This document shows, piece by piece, positions 8,956 to 16,571 of a DNA stretch of 28,661 nt. The stretch's first letter is position 1, and every line of letters begins with the position of its first letter. The notes under the pieces are model-generated. The model was not told the origin of the DNA, made no database searches, and was given only the letters and a program-made list of their open reading frames with translations. The stretch is from a virus, in IMG/VR virus record IMGVR_UViG_3300017991_000329, positions 1-28,661 of that record; one strand, given 5' to 3'. The position numbers and the translations under genes were made by a program.

Positions 8956-10268
8956 GCAACGGCGACGAAGAGACCAAGGGAACCCTGCTCCCTGACAGCA
9001 TCGCGCAGAATCCGTCTCCGGTGCCGGAGTCCGGGCAGGAGTACCAGACCGACCGCCAGAACCTCGTCAACGCCATCATGGCGACGTTCCGGGGCCTCCT
9101 CCCGTCCAACTACGTCGCCCAGGTCAACGGTCCCTGGTACTCCTTGCAGTTCCAGGCCATCGCAGAGCAGTTGGCGGCGTTCCAGATCACGGCTCAGGAG
9201 ATCTACAAGGACAGCGACTGGGACTTCACCCGACCCGAGTACCTGTGGGAAGTCCTCGGCACCCTGATCTTCCCCGACGCCGACGCCCGAACGGGCATCC
9301 CGACGGTGGACGGGGACATCGACTACCGGACGTTCCTCAAGCAGATGGCGTTGCTTCTCCTGCGAGGAGCGACCCCTGCGGTGGTCGAGGAGGGGGCGGA
9401 GCTTCTCACGGATGCCCAGGCGCAGTTGATCGAGAAGTTCCTCGCGGCGGCGGATAGGGACCCGAACGGCTACTGGACGATCGACAACCAGTTCGAGATG
9501 GAACTCAACATGCTGGCGGGTGACCCTCCCGGTACCGAGTTCCCCGAGGATCCCTTCACGCTCCAGGAGAACATCGTCCTCATCGAGGAGGCACTCAAGC
9601 CTGCCCACAGCCTCATCCAGTACAGGCATCTGTTCCTCGACGTGTTCGGCACGCTGTTCGAGGACGAGATGTCGTGGGATCTCTGGTCCTACTACTACGA
9701 TGACCTCCGCAAGAACTGCTACGGCGCGGAGCGCGTCACGGGAGACGCTGGCGAGACGCTCTCGGACCTGACTCTCTTCTCCGACGTGACGCGGGAGTTC
9801 GACGCCGTTCACATCGGGGCGATCCTGAGGATCGACACGGGCCCGAACGCTGGAACCCACGAGGTGACGGACGTTAGGACCTTCATCTTCGGAGACGACG
9901 CAACGGCTCGGGCCTACACGACCTCTCCCACGGGACTCAGCGGGACCGCCACCGTGGTGGATGGGGACATCATCGATCCTCTCCAGGACTTCGGCGTTGT
10001 GGAGGAGGGGGAGACGCTGACGTTCACGGAAGGCCCCAATGCGGGCACGTACAGGCTCCTGACGCTACTCGGGAACGACGGGGGGCCCGTAGGGGTGGCA
10101 ACGGGTCCTGCGACCGGCGTGCGGCCCGCTCCGTGCCTCCTGAGGGTGTCTCGCAAGATGACGCAGGCCCAGACGGGGCAGTCCTACATCGTGGATGCAG
10201 ATCGGCTCGGGTTCCGGACTCCCCGGACGGTGACAGGTGAGGATGTGTCGGAGCAGTTCTGGATCTAG
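8952..10268 (+). CDS. Tail protein I-like baseplate protein
   Basis: 438 residues from GTG 8952, sharing a GTGA overlap with the J-like gene. It follows W-like and J-like genes, the place of gpI in P2-type phages, and its N-terminal 200 residues fit that role: a helix-rich section (RQNLVNAIMATFRGLLPSNY), a WEVLGTLIFPDAD stretch, and a second helical part around RTFLKQMALLLLRGATPA. P2 gpI is only about 176 residues, so this protein has a large addition. The last 170 residues are beta-rich and contain a repeated idea, a tract ending in PNAGTHEVTDV and later PNAGTYRLLTL, suggesting two related beta units. No catalytic motif is visible. Assignment rests mainly on gene order, so the family call is tentative. 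Its stop overlaps the stop of the convergent gene on the other strand. Confidence 0.7.
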   Translation: MSNGDEETKGTLLPDSIAQNPSPVPESGQEYQTDRQNLVNAIMATFRGLLPSNYVAQVNGPWYSLQFQAIAEQLAAFQITAQEIYKDSDWDFTRPEYLWEVLGTLIFPDADARTGIPTVDGDIDYRTFLKQMALLLLRGATPAVVEEGAELLTDAQAQLIEKFLAAADRDPNGYWTIDNQFEMELNMLAGDPPGTEFPEDPFTLQENIVLIEEALKPAHSLIQYRHLFLDVFGTLFEDEMSWDLWSYYYDDLRKNCYGAERVTGDAGETLSDLTLFSDVTREFDAVHIGAILRIDTGPNAGTHEVTDVRTFIFGDDATARAYTTSPTGLSGTATVVDGDIIDPLQDFGVVEEGETLTFTEGPNAGTYRLLTLLGNDGGPVGVATGPATGVRPAPCLLRVSRKMTQAQTGQSYIVDADRLGFRTPRTVTGEDVSEQFWI

Positions 10269-10453
10269 GCGGCACAGACCCAGGCGATGGGCTTGTGCTT
10301 GCCGAGGTTCACGAAGCCGACGTTGTCGACGAACATCTCACCCCACTGAGCCCATCCGTCGTCCCCGATCTCATCGGCCAGGGTCCAGAAGAAGGCAGCG
10401 GCTTCCCGCTGCGTGGGGAACTCCATGGTCCCCAGGTGACTGAAAACTTCCAT
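10265..10453 (-). CDS. Small hypothetical protein of the antisense island
   Basis: 62 residues from ATG 10453; a GTG at 10471 would add six residues. The ATG is preferred because AGGA lies 9 bases upstream. The ATG comes just two bases after the TAA of the 50-residue gene, so the pair is probably translationally coupled. The sequence is mixed hydrophobic and acidic with several aromatic residues (FFWTLADEIGDDGWAQWGEM) and looks like a small folded domain; no family is recognised. Its stop codon overlaps the TAG of the I-like gene coming from the other strand, leaving no room for a terminator between these converging genes. Confidence 0.65.
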   Translation of the reverse strand: MEVFSHLGTMEFPTQREAAAFFWTLADEIGDDGWAQWGEMFVDNVGFVNLGKHKPIAWVCAA

Positions 10454-10455
10454 CG

Positions 10456-10608
10456 TTACCAATCCTGGCACTGACGCTTGCCGTCACGCCGAACCTGACG
10501 CTCGATGGCCCGCTTATGAGCGCGAGCCTTGCGAGCCCGTCGACCGTGCTTGCCACGGTGGAACTCGCCGTCCAGGTCCTTGCGATCCTTCGCCAGTGCT
10601 GCCTGCAT
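10456..10608 (-). CDS. Tiny highly basic protein, 50 aa
   Basis: A short reading frame from ATG 10608 to TAA 10456, with GGAGG six bases upstream of the start. About one third of the residues are Arg or Lys, with several His (for example EFHRGKHGRRARKARAHKR and RQVRRDGKRQ), and it ends CQDW. Such a protein would bind nucleic acid or an acidic partner, but no family is recognised. It lies between the glycosylase gene and the 62-residue gene on the same strand and is spaced as an operon with the latter. The strong ribosome-binding site, neat junction with the next gene and G/C-rich third positions make it likely real despite its length. Confidence 0.6.
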   Translation of the reverse strand: MQAALAKDRKDLDGEFHRGKHGRRARKARAHKRAIERQVRRDGKRQCQDW

Positions 10609-10699
10609 AGTGCCTCCGGTGCAGGGTTCCTCCCCGCACCTCTATGACGCCAAGAGGCGGGTATTGAAACCCTACCGACACCGATTCGTCGACTCTTTT
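10609..10699. other. Gap between the glycosylase gene and the tiny basic gene
   Basis: About 90 bases with no gene on either strand. It contains the ribosome-binding site of the 50-residue gene and the weak minus-strand copy of the shared element at 10645-10676. There is a short inverted repeat, GGGT-ATTGAA-ACCC, but no convincing terminator. Confidence 0.5.
10645..10676 (-). promoter_or_regulatory. Possible minus-strand copy of the shared element
   Basis: Read on the minus strand: GGTAG (10676-10672), four bases, TCAATA, ten bases, GGCGTCA. The spacing equals that of the + strand copies, but two of six central bases and part of the last block differ. It would lie about 53 bases before the tiny basic gene. 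It is weak on its own. Confidence 0.3.
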
Positions 10700-11323
10700 T
10701 CAGGGGAAAGCGATGCGAGAGGCCCTCTCGAGGTCTGCCTGGACCTTCAACGCCGCTTCCTTGGCGGTCTTGGGGTCGTCGGTGAGGTTCCGCAGGATGT
10801 AGGAGGGGTGGTACGTCGCCACCAGAGGCACGGAGAGGCCCGACACGGGGTCTTCGAACATCCAGTCATGGTTCCGCAGGTATCCGACGGACTCGTCCAA
10901 CGCGTGCCCTGTCAGGGACGCTCCGGCCACACGCCCCAGGGTGACGATGACCTTGGGCCTCACGATCCTGAGTTGCATGCGGAGGAAGGGGGAGCAGGCG
11001 ACGATCTGCTCTCGGAGAGGGTCCGGATTCCCATGACCGGGCCAGCACTTGACGGTGTTGCAGATGTAGATGGGTCCATCCAGTGCTCTGATGAGGCCCA
11101 CCCGGCGGAGAAGCCCGTCGAGGACCTTCCCTGCTTTGCCGATGAACGGGATGCCCTCGGTGTTCTCTTCTCGACCGGGGGCTTCACCGACCAGGACGAT
11201 GTCGGCATCGGGGTTTCCGTCTCCGAAGACAACCTTGTTCCGGTTCCGGTGGAGGGCACAGCGACGACAGGTCTCCGCTCGAGATGCTCGCAGGTATTCG
11301 AGGTGGCTTCCGGAGTCCGGCAT
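10700..11323 (-). CDS. Family 4 (iron-sulfur) uracil-DNA glycosylase
   Basis: 207 residues, the usual length for this family. It removes uracil from DNA by cutting the base-sugar bond. Visible hallmarks: the GEAPG loop at 46-50 followed by REENTEGIPFIGKAG; the NTVKCWP segment at 89-95; and the YHPSYILR motif at 171-178 that contacts the flipped base and DNA. Four cysteines at 19, 22, 93 and 110 (CxxC, VKC, VACSPFL) match the 4Fe-4S ligands of family 4 enzymes. The start at ATG 11323 has GAGAGGG a few bases upstream. It is divergent from the first fibre gene and oriented against all the structural genes, so it is probably regulated separately, perhaps earlier in infection. Its job in the phage could be repair of deaminated cytosine in a GC-rich genome; that is inference. 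Confidence 0.93.
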   Translation of the reverse strand: MPDSGSHLEYLRASRAETCRRCALHRNRNKVVFGDGNPDADIVLVGEAPGREENTEGIPFIGKAGKVLDGLLRRVGLIRALDGPIYICNTVKCWPGHGNPDPLREQIVACSPFLRMQLRIVRPKVIVTLGRVAGASLTGHALDESVGYLRNHDWMFEDPVSGLSVPLVATYHPSYILRNLTDDPKTAKEAALKVQADLERASRIAFP

Positions 11324-11361
11324 ATCCCTCTCTACGCCGATGTCGTGAAAGTGTGCCCCCT

Positions 11362-11393
11362 GGTAGTGTCCCTATAGCTGCAGGACGGTAGGG
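11362..11393 (+). promoter_or_regulatory. Shared intergenic element, copy 2
   Basis: GGTAG (11362-11366), four bases, CCTATA (11371-11376), ten bases, GGTAGGG (11387-11393). It is the closest of the copies to the overall consensus. It lies between the divergent glycosylase and first fibre genes, 37 bases before the fibre ATG. CTATAG at the centre is palindromic, but the flanking blocks point toward the fibre gene. Confidence 0.65.
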
Positions 11394-11413
11394 ACCTTCT
11401 CCGAGGAGTCGGG

Positions 11414-14400
11414 ATGGCTGCGAGAATCCAGAGCCTGCGAAACGGCATCACTCCTATCAATGAACTGAGCCGTGACGACCTCGTGGCTGGGGACATCGTC
11501 ACCGTCACGTCCCTCGATGCGGCCACCACGTACAACTGGGCCATCGCGTTCGCACCGGAGGGTTCGGCGGCGACCTTCTCTGGGAGCGCCACAGCGGTCA
11601 GCCCTGGGACCTTCACGGTCGACCTTGTGGGACCGTACCTCATCAAGCTCACCGTAGACGTGGGGCTTGCGAGTGAGGACACGCAGTACGTCCGTCTCCG
11701 TGCCTTGACGACGACTCTCGGTCTTCACCTTGTGGCGGCGGGGGAGCGTCGGGACGGCACCGGCATCATCCCGGTGGACGTGGATGCCGAGGGGTGGGCG
11801 AACGAACAGAACGCCAACCTCTTGGCACTTGAGGCGGCGGCTTCGGCCAACACCCTGGCTGCGGTCCTGGCGGTCGGAAACGTCACGGGCGGCACCGACA
11901 TCGTGATGACCACGGGGGATGAGATCGTCGGTCAGACCGACGTCGTCATCCGGTCCACGGGGGCGGGCACCAACATCGACCTGTATCCGGATGCCGCCGG
12001 AGAGGTCATCGTCAATGGCAAGCTGAGAGTCACGGGCCTGATCGATCCCACGGGGTTGGTGTTCGATGAGGAAGATCCGGCGAACGTTCCGACGGGGGCG
12101 AACAAGGGAGCGATCTTCGTCCATGACGGCTCCGGGGCACCTGCTGAACAGGGCAAGCTCTACTTCAAGGATGCTGCTGGGGCGACCACTCCTGTGGGGG
12201 CCGGGACTCTGGCGGCGACGCTGGCGCTCGGGAACGAGACGGGTGGCTATCCCATCGTCGGGGATGCGAATCCGGGCCCCGGCATCGGCCCCGGTTCGCC
12301 TGTCATCATCCGAGGTGGTGACCCCTACTTCCCCGGCCCGGTGCCGCCGGGATACGGTCGGGGTCCTGTTCAGTTCAGTGAGATCGGCAACCCCCGTGGG
12401 GAGGCGGCGGTTGACCTTCAGATCCACAAGGGGCCTTACGCTCCAGGGGCAACGGTGGCCTCGGGTCAGATGTCCTCTATCGCGGGGGGTGGCCTCAACA
12501 CAGCCTCGAGCCACTTCTCGCACGTTGCGGGCGGCTACAACAACACAGCTTCGGGACCCTACTCACACGCCGAAGGCAACTACTGTCAGGCGAGTGGACA
12601 AGGCGCACACGCAGAGGGCTGGTTCACTCAGGCGGCGGGGGATTTTTCTCACGCAGAGGGGCAGTACAGCTACGCCACCGGCGAGGGTGCCCATACCGAG
12701 GGCGTTCGGACCTACCTCCAGTACCAGGGGAACATCAACACCTATGCCAACGGAGATGGGACGCATGCGGAGGGTGCGGGCAGTCGGGTCAACTTCGGCG
12801 CTCCCGCCGCTCTTGGCACCCACGCAGAGGGCTACGGGACGTTGGCTCGTGGCAAGGGGGCGCACGCTGAAGGCTCCGGCAAGGGTTTCTTCGGTCGTCC
12901 CCCATCCTTCCGGAGCAGTGTGGCCTACGGAGATGGGGCGCACGCGGAGGGGTTCGCCACCTCTGCGGGGTACCTCGGGGGCATGTACAGCCCGCCTGTG
13001 CAGGCGGATGCTTCCCACGCCGAGGGCTACATCACAAGGGCGTTTGCCAAGGCGGCACACGCCGAGGGGTACTACTCGTCGGCTTGGCAACCCGGAGCGC
13101 ACGCGGAAGGTCGGTCATGTTCCGCAGGAAGTGCGTATGCCCCCTACGGAGACGCTGCACACGCCGAGGGGTCAGGAACGCAGGCCCAGGGGGACTACTC
13201 CCACGCGGAGGGAGTCAACACCCACACGTCCGCGACTGCCGTTGCGGGGCACGCCGAGGGTTCCGGGTGTCGCGTCTACGGGGCTCACGCCCACGTCGAG
13301 GGGGGTGGGTCACGGTCCTGGGCTGACAACAGCCACGCGGAGGGCTACAGCCGGGTCTTGTACGGTGCTGAGTGGGGCCATTCAGAGGGTCGTTCCACGG
13401 AGGTCTATGCACAGGCGGCACACTCCGAGGGCGCGTTCACCGATGCCACCGGCTATGCGGCCCACTCCGAGGGTCACTGGACCACGGCTCAGGGAGCCTA
13501 CTCCCACGCGGAAGGTCACGGGCAGGCCAACGCCAACCGCAATCTGGCCTCCGGCATCGGCTCCCACGTCGAGGGCTACTACACCACGGCCTCCGGCGAC
13601 TACGCCCACGCGGAGGGGGAGGGAAACTACGCCCTCTATCTGAGGGTCACAGCATCCGGTGATGCGTCCCATGCCGAGGGGGGCGCGACGACGGCGAGCG
13701 GATGGGCCTCTCACGCGGAAGGAGAACGGACGACAGCTTCCGGTGGGAAGGCACACGCCGAGGGGTTCCTGACCCAGGCGACCCACGACGCCTCCCACGC
13801 TGAAGGCCAGAGCACTATCGCGGGCCAACTTGCGGCACACGCCGAAGGTCTGAGCACGCAGGCCACCCAGATCGGTGCCCACGCCGAAGGACGCGACACC
13901 GTCGCTTCGGCCACCTACGCTCACGCCGAGGGACGCGGCACCACGGCCTCTGCCGACAGGGCTCATGCGGAGGGGTTCAGCACCAAGGCGTATGGCAACA
14001 ACAGCCATGCCGAGGGTCGTCTTACCACCACCCACCCCTACGCGGCCTCGAGTCATGCCGAAGGGGACTCGACTGAGACGGGGGTGGCGACTGGGTTCGG
14101 CATTCACGCCCACGCAGAAGGGGGTGGATGCAGGGCCATCGGTAACCAGAGCCACGCCGAGGGGAACACCACCGTCGCCTACGGGGTGGGTTCGCACGCC
14201 GAAGGCGGGAACACCCAGGCGGGCTATCAGTACGCGGTGGGGGACTATCGGGGGAACCAGAACCACGCTGAGGGGTGGGACACCTACGCCAAGGCGTTCG
14301 CCTCGCACGCCGAGGGGTGGACTTCCGGGGCATACGGGGATCACTCCCACGCCGAGGGAAACTCAAAAGCCTATGGTGCGGACTCCCATTCTGAGGGTGC

Positions 14401-15331
14401 AGGCACCTATGCTACCGGCCTGAGATCCCACGCCGAGGGCTATAACACCGTTGCAGCAGCCCTCAACGCCCATTCCGAGGGGCAGTCCACCTCTGCCTCG
14501 GGAATCGCCGCCCACGCCGAGGGATTCCAATCGCAGGCACAGGGGAACTACGCCCATGCCGAAGGCCAGAACACGGTAGCGAGCGGATACCGGGCTCACT
14601 CCGAGGGTTGGAACACCATCGCCAGTGGCACCGCCGCACACGCGGAAGGTCAAGGATCCGACGCCACGTATTCCCAAGCCCATGCGGAGGGCAGCTACTG
14701 CTACGCCACGGCGAACTACGCCCACGCCGAGGGTCGGCAGACACAGGCGACGAACATCGCCACCCATGCTGAAGGTCGGAACACCATCGCCTCTGGGGCT
14801 GTAGCCCATGCGGAGAACGAGAACACCCTGGCTTCCGCGAGCTACGCCAGCGTGGGCGGTCAGTACGCCGTGGCGGATCTCTCCACTGCGTTGTCTCGTG
14901 GTCATCCAGGTAGCTGGCCTGGAGTACGTCAGGGGGACGCTCAGTGGACCAACGTCTCTCAGGTGGTGTTCACGGACGGTAACGTGTCGGTGGACATGAA
15001 CCCTGGCATCCCCTTGAGGCCCGACACCACCTACGCCTATCGCGTCATGATCGTGGCCCGAGGTCGGAATGGTACCCCCGTGGCGGGCATTTCGGCGTAC
15101 TTGATCATCGATGGAGTGATTCAGGATGTCGGCGGTGTCGTTGGTGCCCCGCTGGGGACGGTCATCACCCCCATCTACGATGGTTTCTTTGTTGCTCTCG
15201 GTGTGAATGTCGCCGCGACGACGAACAACAACGGGAACCAGCTCAACATCAACGTGACGGGGCAGCAGAACCCCGGAGATTTCATTCACTGGCACGCTCG
15301 GGTGATGCTATCCGAGGTAGGAGGAGTCTAG
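11414..15331 (+). CDS. Giant HAEG-repeat tail fibre, paralogue 1
   Basis: 1305 residues from ATG 11414 with GAGGAG five bases upstream. Residues 1-125 form a PKD-like beta domain (RDDLVAGDIVTVTSLDAATT, ending YVRLR) shared with the second fibre, so it probably attaches to the virion. A linker follows with a GLIDPTGL motif also present in the second fibre. Residues about 380-1135 are an array of about 48 copies of a mostly 14-residue repeat built on T-x-A-x-G-x-x-A/S-H-A-E-G. This resembles the YadA/Hep_Hag head repeat, which folds as a trimeric left-handed beta-roll. Some repeats contain loops of 10-20 extra residues. The last 170 residues are a beta domain ending WHARVMLSEVGG, of a kind recurrent at the C-terminus of phage fibres. 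Expected role: long trimeric host-contact fibre. Repeat assignment is firm; receptor unknown. Confidence 0.9.
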   Translation: MAARIQSLRNGITPINELSRDDLVAGDIVTVTSLDAATTYNWAIAFAPEGSAATFSGSATAVSPGTFTVDLVGPYLIKLTVDVGLASEDTQYVRLRALTTTLGLHLVAAGERRDGTGIIPVDVDAEGWANEQNANLLALEAAASANTLAAVLAVGNVTGGTDIVMTTGDEIVGQTDVVIRSTGAGTNIDLYPDAAGEVIVNGKLRVTGLIDPTGLVFDEEDPANVPTGANKGAIFVHDGSGAPAEQGKLYFKDAAGATTPVGAGTLAATLALGNETGGYPIVGDANPGPGIGPGSPVIIRGGDPYFPGPVPPGYGRGPVQFSEIGNPRGEAAVDLQIHKGPYAPGATVASGQMSSIAGGGLNTASSHFSHVAGGYNNTASGPYSHAEGNYCQASGQGAHAEGWFTQAAGDFSHAEGQYSYATGEGAHTEGVRTYLQYQGNINTYANGDGTHAEGAGSRVNFGAPAALGTHAEGYGTLARGKGAHAEGSGKGFFGRPPSFRSSVAYGDGAHAEGFATSAGYLGGMYSPPVQADASHAEGYITRAFAKAAHAEGYYSSAWQPGAHAEGRSCSAGSAYAPYGDAAHAEGSGTQAQGDYSHAEGVNTHTSATAVAGHAEGSGCRVYGAHAHVEGGGSRSWADNSHAEGYSRVLYGAEWGHSEGRSTEVYAQAAHSEGAFTDATGYAAHSEGHWTTAQGAYSHAEGHGQANANRNLASGIGSHVEGYYTTASGDYAHAEGEGNYALYLRVTASGDASHAEGGATTASGWASHAEGERTTASGGKAHAEGFLTQATHDASHAEGQSTIAGQLAAHAEGLSTQATQIGAHAEGRDTVASATYAHAEGRGTTASADRAHAEGFSTKAYGNNSHAEGRLTTTHPYAASSHAEGDSTETGVATGFGIHAHAEGGGCRAIGNQSHAEGNTTVAYGVGSHAEGGNTQAGYQYAVGDYRGNQNHAEGWDTYAKAFASHAEGWTSGAYGDHSHAEGNSKAYGADSHSEGAGTYATGLRSHAEGYNTVAAALNAHSEGQSTSASGIAAHAEGFQSQAQGNYAHAEGQNTVASGYRAHSEGWNTIASGTAAHAEGQGSDATYSQAHAEGSYCYATANYAHAEGRQTQATNIATHAEGRNTIASGAVAHAENENTLASASYASVGGQYAVADLSTALSRGHPGSWPGVRQGDAQWTNVSQVVFTDGNVSVDMNPGIPLRPDTTYAYRVMIVARGRNGTPVAGISAYLIIDGVIQDVGGVVGAPLGTVITPIYDGFFVALGVNVAATTNNNGNQLNINVTGQQNPGDFIHWHARVMLSEVGGV
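12557..14830 (+). repeat. HAEG coding repeat array, about 48 units
   Basis: Degenerate repeats of about 42 bases encoding the T-x-A-x-G-x-x-A/S-H-A-E-G unit. The DNA core (CACGCCGAGG and variants) recurs with varied codons, so protein-level rather than DNA-level identity is kept. Unit length is mostly 14 residues, with insertions in the first half of the array and more regular units toward the end. Confidence 0.9.
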
Positions 15332-15333
15332 AT

Positions 15334-15597
15334 ATGGGTCTCATCCAGAAGGGTCCGGGTTCGCCCCCGGCAATGACGGCAGAAGTGGCGGCAACTCGAG
15401 TCCGGCGGCAGTTCGGACAGGCGGCGGCTGGTGTCCAGCAGGCGCTCAACCAGATCAAGCGTCTGTCGGACACGGTCGGCAAGGACGAACTCATCGCCGC
15501 CTTGGGCGACGACGGGGCGGACTTCGAGGACACCTACGGGGCGTTCAAGACGTTCCTGCTCACCCAGGACGAGGACGCGAACGTCCAGGACCTGTAG
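15334..15597 (+). CDS. Small helical protein between fibre 1 and sulfotransferase
   Basis: 87 residues from ATG 15334, two bases after the fibre stop, with GTAGGAGGAG about 7 bases upstream inside the fibre gene. The protein appears fully helical: a basic, Ala/Gln-rich first half (ATRVRRQFGQAAAGVQQALN) with coiled-coil character, and an acidic second half (KDELIAALGDDGADFEDTYG). No family is recognised. Its close coupling to the fibre gene upstream and the sulfotransferase downstream (9-base gap) puts all three in one transcript. A fibre-assembly chaperone or a small virion protein would fit the place, but there is no direct sign of either. Confidence 0.75.
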   Translation: MGLIQKGPGSPPAMTAEVAATRVRRQFGQAAAGVQQALNQIKRLSDTVGKDELIAALGDDGADFEDTYGAFKTFLLTQDEDANVQDL

Positions 15598-15606
15598 GAG
15601 GTCGAC

Positions 15607-16518
15607 GTGCTCGACCCGTCGATTCAGTTCGTGACGGGGCTTCCCCGTTCGGGGAGCACTTTGCTCATGAACATCCTCGGGCAGAACCCGAGGCACCACG
15701 TGACGCCAACGAACGACCTCATCGACATGGTGGCGTCCGTGCGGAACAACTGGATGCACACGGTAGGCTTCCGGTCGCAAGGACTCCGAGAGGTCAAGCC
15801 TCGTGTCCTGAGGTCGATGTGCGGCCAGATCTACGGATTCTACGAGGAGGAGTTCGAGGCCGGGAAGACGGTCTTCGACAAGTCGCGGGGATGGATCGCC
15901 TACATCGAGACGCTCGAGGAGATCCTCCAGCGTCCCGTGAAGGTCCTCGTCACCATCCGGGACATCCGGGCGATCATCGCCTCCTTTGAGCGTATCCACC
16001 GGCAGAGCACGATGACCTCCCACGTCCCGAGGGGCCCCGCGTTCTTCGACATGCAGAGCATCGACGGGAGGGCACGTCAGTTGCTGTCCCCCGGTGCTGT
16101 GGTGGGCATCGCGGCCAATCGGGTCCGGGACGCCCTGGAACGTGGGATGGGGGACCGCCTCCTCTTCGTCCGGTACAACCGGCTCGTGAGTCGACCCCAC
16201 GAGACTCTTCAGGCGGTTCACGAGGCTCTCGACCTGCCGACGTTCGACTACGACTTCGAGAACGTCGAGCAGTTGACCAAGGAAGACGACACTGTCCACG
16301 GCATGTGGGACCTCCACACGATCCGGACGGGAAGAGTCTCTCCACCGTCCGGGCCTCCACCGTGGGAGGGGGTCATCCCACCACGGGTTCTCGAGTGGCT
16401 CTCCAACGAGTACGCGGACCTCAACTCCATCGCCAATGAGCCCAGTCCCGTTCCGAACGCTGGGGTGGCGGAGGTTTCTCCCATCACCGTCATGGCCTCG
16501 GGGACGAACGGCATCTGA
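15607..16518 (+). CDS. PAPS-dependent sulfotransferase
   Basis: 303 residues from GTG 15607, with AGGAGGT about 4 bases upstream. The family transfers sulfate from PAPS to hydroxyl or amine groups of sugars, lipids or proteins. Residues 11-19 (GLPRSGSTL) are the 5'-phosphosulfate-binding loop. TIRD then R118 and S126 (in RAIIASFER) match the 3'-phosphate-binding element. DKSRGW at 91-96 and RYNRLVSRPHETL near 190-205 are also typical of bacterial and phage sulfotransferases. The last 40 residues (from about 262) are a Pro/Gly/Ser-rich tail of unknown role. No signal peptide, so it acts in the host cytoplasm. It sits between the two paralogous fibres in the same direction, so it is likely a late gene. 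Possible substrates are a surface glycan or a fibre; the sequence does not say which. Confidence 0.9.
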   Translation: MLDPSIQFVTGLPRSGSTLLMNILGQNPRHHVTPTNDLIDMVASVRNNWMHTVGFRSQGLREVKPRVLRSMCGQIYGFYEEEFEAGKTVFDKSRGWIAYIETLEEILQRPVKVLVTIRDIRAIIASFERIHRQSTMTSHVPRGPAFFDMQSIDGRARQLLSPGAVVGIAANRVRDALERGMGDRLLFVRYNRLVSRPHETLQAVHEALDLPTFDYDFENVEQLTKEDDTVHGMWDLHTIRTGRVSPPSGPPPWEGVIPPRVLEWLSNEYADLNSIANEPSPVPNAGVAEVSPITVMASGTNGI

Positions 16519-16523
16519 TCGGC

Positions 16524-16555
16524 GTTGCTCGTCCTATAGCCCCAGGAGGATAGAC
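16524..16555 (+). promoter_or_regulatory. Shared intergenic element, copy 3
   Basis: GTTGC (16524-16528), four bases, CCTATA (16533-16538), ten bases, GATAGAC (16549-16555). It lies in the gap after the sulfotransferase, 33 bases before the second fibre ATG. The outer blocks are looser than in copy 2, but the spacings are identical. Confidence 0.55.
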
Positions 16556-16571
16556 ACCTCTGGAGGTGCGG

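Noticed and set aside
10529-11377. 282-codon + strand frame opposite the glycosylase
   Set aside because: The minus strand has a complete enzyme with all family motifs and the four iron-sulfur cysteines, so the + frame is its shadow.
12557-14830. Regular spaced repeats that could suggest a CRISPR array
   Set aside because: The repeats are in frame and conserved at protein level (HAEG units), with no identical DNA repeats and no spacers of fixed length.
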